Source: Pyrinomonadaceae bacterium (GTDB taxonomy: Bacteria; Acidobacteriota; Blastocatellia; Pyrinomonadales; Pyrinomonadaceae). From it: a stretch of DNA of 64,000 nucleotides. Of the stretch, positions 28,221 to 41,500 are shown piece after piece. Numbering within the stretch: position 1 is the first letter of the stretch; each line of letters starts with the position of its first letter. The translations under genes and the position numbers were made by a program. The stretch lies in the NCBI GenBank assembly GCA_030841105.1, contig JAVEDE010000051.1:1-64000 (forward strand), read 5' to 3'. A model generated the notes under the pieces. It did no database searches, was not told the origin of the DNA, and saw only the letters and a program-made list of their open reading frames with translations.

Positions 28221-28368
28221 CGAGTGACGAGTGACGAGTTTTAAATCCTTGCCACTCGCCCGGCCGGATTCTTTCTCTGACCTGTCACTCTTAACTTATT
28301 ACTTGTCACTCGTCACTTATCGTTCGTTACTTGTCACTTGTCACTCGTCACTGATTTCTTGTCACTGT
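28209..28368. repeat. Heptamer palindrome overlapping the GNAT 3' end
   Basis: The left arm AGTGACGAGTGACGAGTGACGA lies partly inside the GNAT coding region. The right half is an extended series of TCACTCG, TCACTTA and TCACTTG units reaching to within seven bases of the next ATG. The arms are very unequal in length. Confidence 0.8.
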
Positions 28369-28374
28369 TGTCTT

Positions 28375-31883
<3,509 letters not shown>

Positions 31884-31936
31884 CCCTGAGCGGGGCTTGA
31901 ATGGTATTTCTAAAGTTGAACTGAATCGGAGAATGA

Positions 31937-32377
31937 ATGAGCACAGCGAATCAAAATCTTAAACTCGAACTGGCCTACACGATCTTTTGCGACGACGTGC
32001 GTTTGGAAGTCGGCAACAAGTTGTCGTTGATCGGCGTCTTTCAGAACATGCTGGTGCAGCAGATGCCCGTCTCGCTGATCAAGTTTGCCATCGTCAACCA
32101 CTGGCGTGGCGAGGGGCGTTATCTCTCGGAGGTGCGTATCCTGTCGCCCGACAAGAAGCAGCCCGTCGTCGTCTCCGAACCCGCGCCCTTCGAGATCGCG
32201 CAGGGCGGCCACACCGACAACGTGAGTTTCTTCGTCAACGTCACCTTCCACACGCCCGGCGAATACTGGGTGCAGACGCTTATCAACTCGACGCTCTTCG
32301 ACGAGCAGCCGCTTCTCATCATGGACGCACGCACCGCGTCGCAGCCCGCGGACGCCGCCTCGGAAGCAATCAACTAA
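31937..32377 (+). CDS. DUF6941-type conserved protein
   Basis: This 146-residue protein reads ELAYTIFCDDVRLEVGNKLSLIGVFQNM at the start and continues as an all-beta domain. The opening is typical of a small conserved family now named DUF6941. Function is unknown. It follows ligA by 53 bases on the same strand. Confidence 0.7.
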   Translation: MSTANQNLKLELAYTIFCDDVRLEVGNKLSLIGVFQNMLVQQMPVSLIKFAIVNHWRGEGRYLSEVRILSPDKKQPVVVSEPAPFEIAQGGHTDNVSFFVNVTFHTPGEYWVQTLINSTLFDEQPLLIMDARTASQPADAASEAIN

Positions 32378-32385
32378 GACAAAAA

Positions 32386-32463
32386 GGTCAGAGGTTAGAA
32401 GTCGGAGTTCAGTTAAGAAGCAAACTGCTTTAACTGGTCTCTGACCTCTAACCTCTGACCTCT
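32386..32463. repeat. Heptamer palindrome, AGAGGTC/AGAGGTT dialect
   Basis: The left arm is AGGTCAGAGGTTAGAAGTCGG; the right arm is GTCTCTGACCTCTAACCTCTG plus ACCTCTG. It sits between the DUF6941 stop and the 3' end of the convergent tRNA-Leu gene, so it may terminate both. Confidence 0.78.
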
Positions 32464-32471
32464 GCTTTCGA

Positions 32472-32555
32472 TGCGGATGAGAGGGATCGAACCTCCACGA
32501 TGTCACCATCACAGGCTTCTGAGACCTGCGCGTCTGCCAATTCCGCCACATCCGC
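32472..32555 (-). tRNA. tRNA-Leu (anticodon CAG)
   Basis: The minus strand folds as an 84-nt class II tRNA. The acceptor GCGGATG/CATCCGC is a perfect 7 bp with discriminator A. The D arm is GGCGGAATTGGCAGACGC, and the anticodon stem CAGGT/GCCTG holds loop CTCAGAA (anticodon CAG). A long variable arm and T loop TTCGATC follow. CCA is not encoded. It reads CUG leucine codons. Confidence 0.95.
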
Positions 32556-32664
32556 GTGAACGTGAAAGAATCATACGGAGCGGGGCGCGAAGGTGTCAAG
32601 CAGGGGATTCGGAAGGGCGTTGCGTGGCGCAAGTTTCCCGCGCGGCGGGCGGCGGAGGGCGGCG

Positions 32665-32693
32665 TTGCCGTGCCGCACCGCGCTTGCTATAGT
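32665..32693 (+). promoter_or_regulatory. Promoter of yggS-yggT-yggU
   Basis: TTGCCG (32665-32670), a 17-base spacer, and TATAGT (32688-32693) preceded by TGC, an extended -10. ATG of yggS is 31 bases further. Confidence 0.65.
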
Positions 32694-32724
32694 TGAGCCA
32701 ACGAGGCGTAAATCGAAGACGGCA

Positions 32725-33471
32725 ATGACGGAAACGGTGCGACAGACAGGTGACGCGCTCGGCGCGCGTCTGGACGAGATACGCGGGCGGATCGCAGAGT
32801 GTGCCCGCCGCGCGGGACGCGTGCCCGAAGACGTGACGCTGATCGCCGTCAGCAAGACGCACGCGGCCGAGGCGGTGCAAAGCGCGCTCGCGGCGGGCGT
32901 CGCGGACTTCGGCGAGAACCGCGTGCAGGAGGCGGAAGGTAAGATCGAGACCATTGGCCGCGCCGTGGGGACGGGCGGCGCAAGCGCTCCGCGCTGGCAT
33001 CTCATCGGACACCTGCAATCGAACAAGGCACGCCGCGCCGTCAAACTCTTCGACGTGATTCACACAATTGACTCGGCGGAGTTAATCGAGCGTCTCGAAC
33101 GGGCGTGCGCCGAGGACGGACGCGCGGAGTTGCCCGTGCTCTTGCAGGTAGACCTCGCAGGTGAAACGTCGAAGGCGGGCGCGACAGTGGACGCTCTGCC
33201 GGAGTTGATCGAGCGCGCCGCCGTGTGCAAGCACGTCCGTCTCGCGGGGTTGATGACGCTCCCGCCGTTCTACGAAGAGGCCGAACAGGTGCGCCCCTTC
33301 TTCCGCCGCCTGCGCGAGTTGCGCGACGAGTGGCAAGGGCGCGGCGCGTTCGGCGAGGGGCGCGGCGAACTTTCGATGGGCATGAGCCACGACTTTGAGT
33401 TGGCGATTGCGGAGGGCGCGACGATGGTGCGCGTCGGCACGGCGATCTTCGGCGCGCGCCCCGCCCGTTAG
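32725..33471 (+). CDS. yggS: Pyridoxal phosphate homeostasis protein (YggS/PLPBP)
   Basis: This 248-residue alanine-racemase-N-fold PLP carrier has [15 protein letters not shown] with the PLP lysine, [31 protein letters not shown], and [28 protein letters not shown]. It buffers free PLP and affects amino-acid balance. ATG 32725 matches the family N-terminus; further upstream in-frame sequence lies before the promoter. It heads the conserved order yggS-yggT-yggU. Confidence 0.95.
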   Translation: MTETVRQTGDALGARLDEIRGRIAECARRAGRVPEDVTLIAVSKTHAAEAVQSALAAGVADFGENRVQEAEGKIETIGRAVGTGGASAPRWHLIGHLQSNKARRAVKLFDVIHTIDSAELIERLERACAEDGRAELPVLLQVDLAGETSKAGATVDALPELIERAAVCKHVRLAGLMTLPPFYEEAEQVRPFFRRLRELRDEWQGRGAFGEGRGELSMGMSHDFELAIAEGATMVRVGTAIFGARPAR

Positions 33472-33552
33472 TTGATCATCGCAACATGCGCGGGCGTTGC
33501 GGGCGATACTTATTTGAACAACTCATCCGGCCAGCGCGTTTGAACTACTGAT

Positions 33553-34146
33553 ATGGAAATTTTCTTTGAGACACTCGCTTATTTCGTCAACGTCGCCATC
33601 ATCGGCCTGATCGTCGCGGCCATCGTGTTGATGGCGTTGCGCCTGTTGCTGAACTACGCGGACTTGAACCCGTTCAGCCGCCCCGTGCTCTTGGTGCGTA
33701 GCCTGACCGACCCGTTCGTCAACCCCGTGCGGCGGTCGCTCTTAGGCTTCGGCTTCTCGCCGAACATGGCTCCGCTGGTGACGATCCTGATCGTCATCCT
33801 CGTCGGCTGGCTGGCCTTGAGTTTGTCGAACGACGTGCTCGGCACGTTTTACGGGATGTACATGCGCGGCCGCGAGGGGCGCATCGTCGCGCTCATCGGC
33901 ACGCTGCTCTACGGCTTCCTGAGCGTCTACTCGATGCTGATCCTGATCCGCATCATCTTCTCATGGGGCATGATCGGCATGTCGAACCCGGTGATGCGTT
34001 TCCTCATCAGGGCGACCGACCCGCTGCTCGTCCCCTTGCGCCGCATCATTCCGCCGCTCGGCTTCTTCGACCTCTCGCCGCTTGTGGCCTTCCTGCTCAT
34101 CTGGCTGTTCCAGCGTGCCATCGCCGGGACGCTGATGAGTTTTTAA
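33553..34146 (+). CDS. yggT: YggT-family membrane protein
   Basis: This is a 197-residue protein with four hydrophobic segments arranged as two YGGT repeats. LVRSLTDPFVNPVRRSLLGFGF and IRATDPLLVPLRRIIPPLGFFDLSPLV are the hallmark DP-x-P-R/RRxIPP motifs. Family members are implicated in envelope or osmotic functions. It lies between yggS and the DUF167 gene, as in many bacteria. Confidence 0.9.
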   Translation: MEIFFETLAYFVNVAIIGLIVAAIVLMALRLLLNYADLNPFSRPVLLVRSLTDPFVNPVRRSLLGFGFSPNMAPLVTILIVILVGWLALSLSNDVLGTFYGMYMRGREGRIVALIGTLLYGFLSVYSMLILIRIIFSWGMIGMSNPVMRFLIRATDPLLVPLRRIIPPLGFFDLSPLVAFLLIWLFQRAIAGTLMSF

Positions 34147-34173
34147 GTCAGACTCCGACCCGGAAAAAAACTT

Positions 34174-34464
34174 ATGCTGCGATTGACGGAGACGGGCGGC
34201 GCGATCACGTTCGCCGTGCGCGTCGTCGTGCGCGCCTCGCGGAGCGAGATCGCGGGCGTGCATGACGACGCGTTGCGCGTGCGCGTTGCTGCCCCGCCCG
34301 TCGAAGGCGCGGCCAACGAGGAACTGGCGCGCACGCTCGCACGCGCGCTAGGCGTGCCCACACGCGCCGTCGAGATCAAGAGCGGCCACGCCTCGAAGAC
34401 GAAACTCGTGCGCGTCGCCGGGGCGACCCGCGAGCGGCTGTTGAGTTTAGTGAGCGCGAAGTAA
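34174..34464 (+). CDS. DUF167 (YggU-like) protein
   Basis: This 96-residue protein has the DUF167 pattern. ITFAVRVVVRASRSEIAGV is followed by LRVRVAAPPVEGAANEELARTLARALGV and VEIKSGHASKTKLVRV. Function is unknown. It follows yggT by 27 bases, completing the yggS-T-U cluster. Confidence 0.9.
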   Translation: MLRLTETGGAITFAVRVVVRASRSEIAGVHDDALRVRVAAPPVEGAANEELARTLARALGVPTRAVEIKSGHASKTKLVRVAGATRERLLSLVSAK

Positions 34465-34493
34465 TAAATGCTCGCGGAGAGTTTTCCGGCCGA

Positions 34494-34530
34494 CCCCTGA
34501 CCTCTCACCTTTGACCGCTGCTTTGACCCG
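34494..34530. repeat. Half heptamer element (right arm only)
   Basis: CCCTGAC CTCTCAC CTTTGAC is a pyrimidine-rich heptamer run of the AGAGGTC dialect without a matching left arm. It may be a decayed or half copy of the palindrome family. Confidence 0.5.
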
Positions 34531-34531
34531 G

Positions 34532-34561
34532 TTGCGGCGCGTAAAAAACGCGTGATATAGT
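34532..34561 (+). promoter_or_regulatory. Candidate promoter of the yebC-like gene
   Basis: TTGCGG (34532-34537) and TATAGT (34556-34561), 18-base spacer. The spacer contains GCGCGT-AAAAA-ACGCG, an inverted repeat that could be an operator. Confidence 0.45.
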
Positions 34562-34607
34562 CGCGTCCTTCTCGGATTCAAACACGCGTACAAGGAACTC
34601 TGTAAAC

Positions 34608-35345
<738 letters not shown>

Positions 35346-35503
35346 AGCAGTGACAGGTGACAAGTGACGAGTGACGAGCAAAAGCCGTGAATCGTGAATA
35401 GCGAATCGTGAATAGTTAAAACCTGCTCTCTTCTATTCACGATTCGCTATTCACGATTCATAGTCTCGTTCCAACTCGTCACTCGTCACTTGTCACTCGT
35501 CAC
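35346..35503. repeat. Nested heptamer palindrome with perfect 28-bp core
   Basis: Outer GTGACRR arms flank a perfect inverted repeat 35388-35415/35433-35460 made of TGAATCG and TGAATAG heptamers, with a 17-base loop. It starts immediately after the yebC TAG stop and ends eight bases before the ruvC ATG, so the ruvC promoter or RBS would have to lie in it. Confidence 0.9.
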
Positions 35504-35511
35504 TTTATCGA

Positions 35512-36066
35512 ATGCTTGTGCTTGGCATTGATCCGGGGAGCGAGACGACGGGCTGGGGCGTGGTCGAGGGCGAGGCGCGTGGTTATCGCGCCGTCGAGTT
35601 CGGGACGGTGAAGGCCAACCCGCGCGAGCGTTTCGCGGCGCGCTTGTTGAAGATCAGCGACGGCGTGGAGGAGTTGCTGGCGCGCTTCCGGCCGGACGTG
35701 TGCGCGGTGGAGGAGATGTTCTTCGCCGCGAACGTGAAGACGGCTCTGAAACTCGGACAGGTGCGCGGCGTGATTCTGGTGGCGGCCGAGCGCGCCCGCA
35801 TCGAGATCGCGGAGTATGCGCCGCGCCTCGTCAAGCAGACGGTGGTGGGCTACGGCGCGGCCGAAAAACATCAGGTGCAGGAGATGGTGCGCGTGTTGCT
35901 CTCGCTCAAAGAGATACCGCAGCCGCACGACGCCAGCGACGCACTCGCCCTCGCCATCTGCCACTTTCATCACGCGGGACTCGCCGCCCTCACCAAACCG
36001 AGCGCGGCACGCACCAAACTCGACGCCCTGTTAGCCGCCAACCCGCGCCGCCGCGCGCCGCGCTAA
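35512..36066 (+). CDS. ruvC: Holliday junction resolvase RuvC
   Basis: RuvC (184 residues) cuts Holliday junctions during recombination. Catalytic acidic residues are in LGIDPGSETTGWG (D7), AVEEMFFAANVKTALKLGQ (second acid) and the PHDASDALALAICH end motif. Length is normal. ruvA and ruvB are not in the window. No classical SD is seen in front of ATG 35512 because a heptamer array ends there. Confidence 0.96.
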   Translation: MLVLGIDPGSETTGWGVVEGEARGYRAVEFGTVKANPRERFAARLLKISDGVEELLARFRPDVCAVEEMFFAANVKTALKLGQVRGVILVAAERARIEIAEYAPRLVKQTVVGYGAAEKHQVQEMVRVLLSLKEIPQPHDASDALALAICHFHHAGLAALTKPSAARTKLDALLAANPRRRAPR

Positions 36067-36148
36067 CGCTTCACACACGACGGCGGCAACGACGGCGTCC
36101 GGTTGGCACATTCCTCAAACCTCAAACAGCGAAAGGAGACCTTTCCTC

Positions 36149-36985
36149 ATGTCTCGACGCTTGCCGGATTTCACGCGTGTGTTTTCTTCGACACCCGCCG
36201 CTTCGTTTTTCTCTACACAACCCGTCGCCTCTCTCTTTTCAACACGCGCTTCGCGCACGACATTCAAAGTCTTGCTGCTCGTTTCGTGCGCCTGCCTGCT
36301 CCAGTCGTTGACGGACGCGCACGCGCAGCGAAAGCGGCGCGCGCCTTCCATCGGCGGGCAGCACGCCGTCGTGGTTGACGAGCGGCTCGCCGCGCTCAGG
36401 GACGCGCCGCAGTTGACGGCGACTCTCGTGCAACGTCTGGGGCGCGGGCGCGCCGTCTCGATCATCGGCGCGCGTCGCGTGGGCGACGGCGGGTTGAACT
36501 TTTATCGCGTGGCGGTGACGCGACGCACGCGCGGCTGGTTGCAGGCCGAAGCGGTGGCCTCGCCCGCGCGCGTGGGCGACGACGAGAAGTTGTTGCGCCT
36601 GATTCGCGGCTCGGAAGAGTTTGACCGCATCGCGCGGGCGCGCATTTTCCTCGACAACTTCCCGCGCTCGCCGCTGCGCCCCGTCATCCTGCTGCTGTTC
36701 GGGGATGAGGCCGAAGCGGCGGCGTCGAAGTTGACGCGCGATGCCGCGCGCCGTCTCGACGAGGGCGAGATGGCGGCGGGCGGCGCGCCGCTCGAAAGCT
36801 ACTTCCTCAACTTCAACGAACTGGATCGCTACAACAAACAGGGCATCAAGTTCGTCTTCGAGCGCGCGGCGAAGCGTTTCCGCTACGACGGCGAAAGCTG
36901 GCGCGAGATCCTCAAGCGTCACCCGCGTAGCCCCGAAGCTGCCGAGGCGCGCCAGCGTCTCGACGCGCTCGCGGCGAAGAAATGA
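36149..36985 (+). CDS. Secreted protein with SH3-like domain
   Basis: This 278-residue protein has an unusually long, Ser/Phe/Thr-rich N-terminus (~40 residues with repeated FSST/FFST/LFST). A hydrophobic signal segment follows (FKVLLLVSCACLLQSLTDAHA). An SH3b-like part lies at about residues 70-130 (VVVDERLAALRDAP, RGRAVSIIGARRVG, GWLQAEAVA), and the rest is a helical region. AGGAG lies upstream of ATG 36149. A shorter start nearer the signal peptide is possible. Function is unknown; SH3b domains often bind peptidoglycan. Confidence 0.7.
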   Translation: MSRRLPDFTRVFSSTPAASFFSTQPVASLFSTRASRTTFKVLLLVSCACLLQSLTDAHAQRKRRAPSIGGQHAVVVDERLAALRDAPQLTATLVQRLGRGRAVSIIGARRVGDGGLNFYRVAVTRRTRGWLQAEAVASPARVGDDEKLLRLIRGSEEFDRIARARIFLDNFPRSPLRPVILLLFGDEAEAAASKLTRDAARRLDEGEMAAGGAPLESYFLNFNELDRYNKQGIKFVFERAAKRFRYDGESWREILKRHPRSPEAAEARQRLDALAAKK

Positions 36986-37076
36986 TGAACGCGAAACGCG
37001 GAGTGATGAACTGAAGGCAGTTGCTTTCAGTTCATCACTCCGCGTTTCTACTTCATCGTTACTTTTCCGCGTCTCG
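36986..37076. repeat. Perfect 23-bp inverted repeat between convergent genes
   Basis: GAAACGCGGAGTGATGAACT plus GAA (36993-37015) and its exact inverse (37026-37048) surround a 10-base loop. The heptamer period is less clear here than elsewhere, but position and shape match the family. The flanking partial arms GAACGCG and CCGCG extend it toward both stop codons. Confidence 0.85.
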
Positions 37077-40000
37077 CTAGTTCGGGCGGCCGAACCTGAG
37101 CCGGTATTCGACGGAGTTGACGAAGCCTCTGACCATCGTGCGGAAGTCCGACGGATTGGCGTTGAGGTAAGCGAGCCACATGTCGTAGCCGGGGCTTTCC
37201 GGGTCGCGCCTGAGATAGCCGAAGTATTGCGCCGAGACGAACGCGCGGTTGTAGAAGAGAGCAGCCACCTCTCGGCTCTCGACGATCTCGCGCAGGATGT
37301 CGGCGCGCGTGCGTGTGCCGTCGGCCAACTGCGCGCGCGTGAGCGTCGCCCCGTCCTGTCGCGTGATGGACTGGCTGTTGCCGAGTTCCGCCTTCATGAA
37401 GAGGGCGTCAACATATGCGCTGAGGGTCAGGTTGGCCGGGTAAGCGGTGGTGAACTCAGGCCGCTGTGTGAACTCGATGGTGAAGGCCGCCATCCGCGCC
37501 ATCGTGTCGGCCGCCGTCGTGCCGGTCAGGCGTTGCAGGTCGCGTGCAAACTCGACGTAGGTCGGGCGACGGTCGAACGCCACCTCGTAGAAGCGATAGG
37601 CGAAGTAGCCTTTGACCTGTAGATACTCGTCCGAGCGGAAGAAGCCGGACGATGACATCACGCGGTCGCACGACGGGTCGCGCCCGCGGTCGCCGCTGCC
37701 TGCGCCGCAATTGTTGAGCGCGGCGACCCACTGCGAGAAGCCCATCGCTTCCGGGGCGCGCATCAGGAAGTCAACGTAGTGCTGGCGGATGAAAAACTCC
37801 GACGTGTCGATCGGGTTAACGACCGCCGCCTGCGTGTCGTTGTCCTGAATGGTCACGGTCGTCGTCCCTTGCGTGCCGATGCCGCCGCCCGTCGCGTTGG
37901 CGAGCGTGATCTGGAACGTCTCGTTGCCTTCGACGTGCGCGTCGTCTGTGATGAAGACGGAGAAGGTCTTCGAGGTCTCACCGGCGGCGAACGTCAGCGT
38001 GCCGAGCGTGGTCGCGTAGTCGCAACGGTGGTAGGCCGTGCCGTTGGCCGTGTCGCAGCGCACGGCGTCGGAGAGATCAATTGTGCGGTATTCGACGGTG
38101 GTCTCGCCGGACGTGTTGACGGTGCGCGAGACGGTGACGGTGAGCGAGGCCGGGTCGGTGTTGCGCTCCGCACCTTCGGCGACGCTGTATGTCGCCTGCG
38201 CGAATTGCACGACGGCCGGCGGGGTGGGCGTTGGCGTCGGGGTCGGCGTTGGCGTCGGGGTTGGGGTGGGCGTTGGCGTCGGCGTCGCGCATGCGTTCGG
38301 TGGGAGCGCGTCGTTGAACTTGGTGACGAAGGCGTCCTGACCGCCGCCGTTCGCGGCTTGGATGGGATTGACCGTGGGGAAATCGGTCGAGGTGGTCGAG
38401 CCGGTCATGTAAGCGTTGTTTGACGGGTCGAGCGCGATGCCTTCGCCGCTGTCGCTTCCGCTGCCGCCGATATACGTGGAATAGATAAGCTCGGTAGCCG
38501 CCGGGTTAAACTTCGTGATGAAGAGGTCTTGGCCGCCGTTGCGCGTGCACTGATTGGCGTTGCGTGTGGGGAAGGTGTTCAACGAGCCGGTGCTTCCGCC
38601 GAGATACACGTTGTTGGACGCATCAATCGCGATGCCGAAGGCTATCTCGCCGCCGCCGCCGCCGAGATAGGTTGAATAGATGAGCGCGGAACCGGTAGGG
38701 TTGAGCTTGGTGACGAAAGCGTCCTGACCGCCGCCGTTCGCGGACTGGAACGCGTTGGCCGTCGGGAAGGTGGTTGACACGGTGAACCCGGCGACGTATG
38801 TGTTGCCGGATGCATCGGCCTTGACACCTTCGCCGCTGTCCTGATCGCCGCCGCCGAGGTAGGTCGAGTAAACGAACGCCGACCCCGTCGGGTCGATCTT
38901 GGCGACGAAAGCGTCGGTGCCGCCGCCGCCATACGTGCCTTGCACGGCGTTGGCTAGCGGGAAGTCAGTCGAGGAGTTGGTTTCTCCGGTGACGTAAGTG
39001 TTTCCCGCAGAATCCGCCGCGATACCCCTGCCGCTCTCCCCGCCGATGCCGGAGATGGCAGCATCGCCATTGCCTCCGAGATAAGTCGAGTAGACGAAGG
39101 CCGTGCCCTCCGCGTTGATCTTCGTCACGAAGGCGTCGGTCGAGCCGCCCTTGAACGTGCCTTGAATGGCGTTGACCGTCGGGAAGTTGTCTGCGAAGGT
39201 GCTGCCGGTGACGTAGGCGTTGCCGGACGGATCAACCGCGATAGCCTCGCCAAACTCTGCGCTATTAGCGCCGTCACTGAAGCCTGCGCCACCAATAAAA
39301 GTCGAGTAAATGAGCGCGGAGCCGGCGGCGTTGAGCTTCGTCACGAAAGCGTCCTGAGTGCCGCCCATTGTAGCTTGCACGGCGTTGGCGATGGGAAAGT
39401 TGGTTGAGTCGGTGAAGCCTGCGACATAAGCGTTGCCCGACGAATCAACGGCGATGCCTCTGGCCTCTTCGCTGCCGTTGCCGCCGAGGTAAGTCGAATA
39501 GACGTATGCCGTGCCCGCCGCGTTGATCTTCGTGACGAAGACATCCCTGTTGCCAAAAAACCCCTCCGTTCCGTTAAACGTCGCCCGATAGGCGTTGGCC
39601 GTCGGAAAATTCAACGAAGTGGTATAGCCCGTGATGCAGGCGTTGCCGGACGGGTCAACGGCGATGGCTCTGGCGAGATCGGTGTTGCTGCCGCCGACGT
39701 ATGTTGAGTAAACGAGGACGGGATCAATGACGAGCGGACGCGCCGTGTCGTAGTCGCCGACGTGGAAGCCGACGCGCCCGTCCGGCTGCAACGCGTAGCC
39801 GCCTTCAACCATTTGCCGTTCGCCGCCCGCCACTTCCTGATAGACGACGGGCTTGAGTTGCCGCACGGTCTCTCCGTCAACGGTCAGCAGCAGATCACCG
39901 CCCCTGTCAACGTCAACTTTGTCCGCGCCCTCGAACTTGAGAGAGACGGCGCGCGCGTCGCCTCCGGGTGCGACCACGAAGTCGTATTCCAACTGCCGCT

Positions 40001-40661
40001 GGTTGCCGTAATAGACCACGTCAACGCCCGGATAAATTTCTCTGTAGCGCACGCGCCCGTAGGTCGCGACGTTCGCGCGCCACTTGGCCGGATCGTTGCC
40101 TTTAAAATAATTGACCTTGCCCGCCAACTCGTCCGCGCCCTCGACCGCCGCGCCCTTGCTTGCGCCGACGAGCTTCATGCGCAGAGCCGTCTGCGTCTCT
40201 GTCCCGTCGCGTTTGGAAGAACCGTCGGCCGTGGTGGCGTGCGTCGTTTGCGCGATGCCTGCATCCTGCGTGGCACGCTCGCGGCCGACATCTTCTCGCG
40301 CTTGCGCGCCGCCGCCTTGCCGCGTCATGACGAAGACGGCTTCCGTCGGCTTCAGAAACATCGTGTAGCCCGCGCCGCGCGCGAGGAAGTCAACCGACGC
40401 GTCGGTCTGTCCCTCGTTGGCCTCGAATTGCAACTCCAACTTTCCATACGCCTCGCGCGCCTCCGCTTGAGTGAGTGAATTTTCCGCGGGCGCAGTCGTC
40501 GGCGATGACTCCGCGTGCGTTTGACCGGAGTCGGCAACGGCGGCGGGCGGCGTCGCGGCGCGGCGGGCGGGCGACGCGGGCGGGAGGGGCAGGTTCAGTA
40601 AACACGACAGGAGCAGCGTGAGGCTCAGGCTGAGTTTGGCGTTTGTGCGGCGAGATTTCAT
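37077..40661 (-). CDS. Giant secreted SBBP-repeat / Calx-beta / DUF4214 protein
   Basis: This protein is about 1194 residues. A signal peptide (residues ~1-38) is followed by a linker and an N-terminal region with FEANEGQTDASVDFLARG and MFLKP. About nine SBBP beta-propeller repeats follow, each near FVYSTYLGG...GIAVDSSGNAYVAGFT. A (TP)n linker of twelve or so units leads to a Calx-beta domain (VAEGAERNTDP to TIQDND). The C-terminus is DUF4214-like, with FIRQHYVDFLMRAPEAMGF and a second copy AQYFGYLRRDPESPGY. ATG 40661 was chosen for its GAGG spacing; MLMKS two codons upstream is equally possible. Such proteins are common, probably surface-exposed, in Acidobacteriota; the role is unknown. Confidence 0.9.
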   Translation of the reverse strand: MKSRRTNAKLSLSLTLLLSCLLNLPLPPASPARRAATPPAAVADSGQTHAESSPTTAPAENSLTQAEAREAYGKLELQFEANEGQTDASVDFLARGAGYTMFLKPTEAVFVMTRQGGGAQAREDVGRERATQDAGIAQTTHATTADGSSKRDGTETQTALRMKLVGASKGAAVEGADELAGKVNYFKGNDPAKWRANVATYGRVRYREIYPGVDVVYYGNQRQLEYDFVVAPGGDARAVSLKFEGADKVDVDRGGDLLLTVDGETVRQLKPVVYQEVAGGERQMVEGGYALQPDGRVGFHVGDYDTARPLVIDPVLVYSTYVGGSNTDLARAIAVDPSGNACITGYTTSLNFPTANAYRATFNGTEGFFGNRDVFVTKINAAGTAYVYSTYLGGNGSEEARGIAVDSSGNAYVAGFTDSTNFPIANAVQATMGGTQDAFVTKLNAAGSALIYSTFIGGAGFSDGANSAEFGEAIAVDPSGNAYVTGSTFADNFPTVNAIQGTFKGGSTDAFVTKINAEGTAFVYSTYLGGNGDAAISGIGGESGRGIAADSAGNTYVTGETNSSTDFPLANAVQGTYGGGGTDAFVAKIDPTGSAFVYSTYLGGGDQDSGEGVKADASGNTYVAGFTVSTTFPTANAFQSANGGGQDAFVTKLNPTGSALIYSTYLGGGGGEIAFGIAIDASNNVYLGGSTGSLNTFPTRNANQCTRNGGQDLFITKFNPAATELIYSTYIGGSGSDSGEGIALDPSNNAYMTGSTTSTDFPTVNPIQAANGGGQDAFVTKFNDALPPNACATPTPTPTPTPTPTPTPTPTPTPPAVVQFAQATYSVAEGAERNTDPASLTVTVSRTVNTSGETTVEYRTIDLSDAVRCDTANGTAYHRCDYATTLGTLTFAAGETSKTFSVFITDDAHVEGNETFQITLANATGGGIGTQGTTTVTIQDNDTQAAVVNPIDTSEFFIRQHYVDFLMRAPEAMGFSQWVAALNNCGAGSGDRGRDPSCDRVMSSSGFFRSDEYLQVKGYFAYRFYEVAFDRRPTYVEFARDLQRLTGTTAADTMARMAAFTIEFTQRPEFTTAYPANLTLSAYVDALFMKAELGNSQSITRQDGATLTRAQLADGTRTRADILREIVESREVAALFYNRAFVSAQYFGYLRRDPESPGYDMWLAYLNANPSDFRTMVRGFVNSVEYRLRFGRPN

Positions 40662-41166
40662 TAGCATCCTCGTCTTTCTTTGAGGCCGCGTGAGCACAGC
40701 GCACCGTTGGCGCGGGCTGCGGCTTCGGCATGGGGCTTGTGACGGCGACAGTTGAGAAGGCGTCGGTCGCACGGTCTTTTTGCCGCCCACAATTATGCGG
40801 CGTGGCGGCCGGTATGGGTCGCGTGAAAGTTCTCTCGACCAGTAGGGCGCAAATCCTAACCGAAAAAGTCCGTTGGGGGAAACTTTTTTTGCGCGCCGCG
40901 TTTCCATCGCCAGTCCGTCAGAGAGTGGGAAAGGTTTAGTCGCGATGGGCTGAGTGACTGTTTCGCGCGTCGCATCAAGCGCGTCTCGCTTCCAGGCGGG
41001 AAAATCGCGTGCGTGTTAATTACTTGTGAAGAGTGGAAAATGAGTGTTGCAAAAAATGGCGGGCGCGGTTAGATTGTGGCGGGTTCAAACAAATAAAACT
41101 GCAAGGTGGAGCTCTCCCCGAAACAATTAGGGCACTCCTCCTGAATGCGTTGGAGGTAGACACGAA
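40662..41166. other. Divergent intergenic region SBBP gene / lysW-like gene
   Basis: This gap is 505 bp without a convincing gene. It holds the motif GGCGCAAATCCTA (40846-40858, minus-strand TAGGATTTGCGCC). Next to the lysW-like gene, CCTCC (41137-41141) could pair with the GGAGG ribosome site (41152-41156). T- and A-runs near 40883 and 41050 may be promoter spacers. Confidence 0.45.
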
Positions 41167-41352
41167 GTGCCAACCGGAACATGCCCCGAATGTGACGCCG
41201 ATGTGCACGTTGATACAGACGCCGACAAGGGCGATGCTGTCGCGTGCGAGGAGTGCGGAACCGAACTCGAAATCGTCGGACTCGATCCGGTCGAACTTGA
41301 TATCGTCGAAGACGACGAACTGGACGACGACGACGATGAAGAGGAGTTTTAA
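41167..41352 (+). CDS. LysW-like amino-group carrier protein
   Basis: This 61-residue protein has TCPEC (C6, C9) and CEEC (C27, C30), a zinc knuckle, then LEIVGLDPVELDIVEDDEL and an acidic tail. It matches LysW/ArgW carriers, whose C-terminal Glu is loaded with alpha-aminoadipate or glutamate in lysine/arginine synthesis. The usual C-terminal EDWGE is replaced by DDDDDEEEF, so the loading Glu would not be terminal. The start is GTG 41167 with GGAGGT at the right distance. No lysX/argX, lysZ or lysY lies nearby. Confidence 0.75.
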   Translation: MPTGTCPECDADVHVDTDADKGDAVACEECGTELEIVGLDPVELDIVEDDELDDDDDEEEF

Positions 41353-41500
41353 AGACAGTGACAGGTGACGAGTGAGAAAAGCGGTGAGTGGTAAATGGTC
41401 AATGGTGAATAGAGCAAACCTACTTTCCTCTATTCATGATTGATGATTCACGATTGACGATTCACGGCTTTTGCTCGTCACTTGTCACTCGTCGCTGTCT
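41353..41500. repeat. Nested heptamer palindrome, GTGACRR outer and AATGGTG/AATCGTC inner
   Basis: It starts directly after the lysW-like TAA with AGACAGTGACAGGTGACGA and ends with GTCACTCGTCGCTGTCTT. The inner arms are GTAAATGGTCAATGGTGAAT and ATTCACGATTGACGATTCAC. The right outer arm encodes the last codons of the VWFA gene. Confidence 0.85.
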
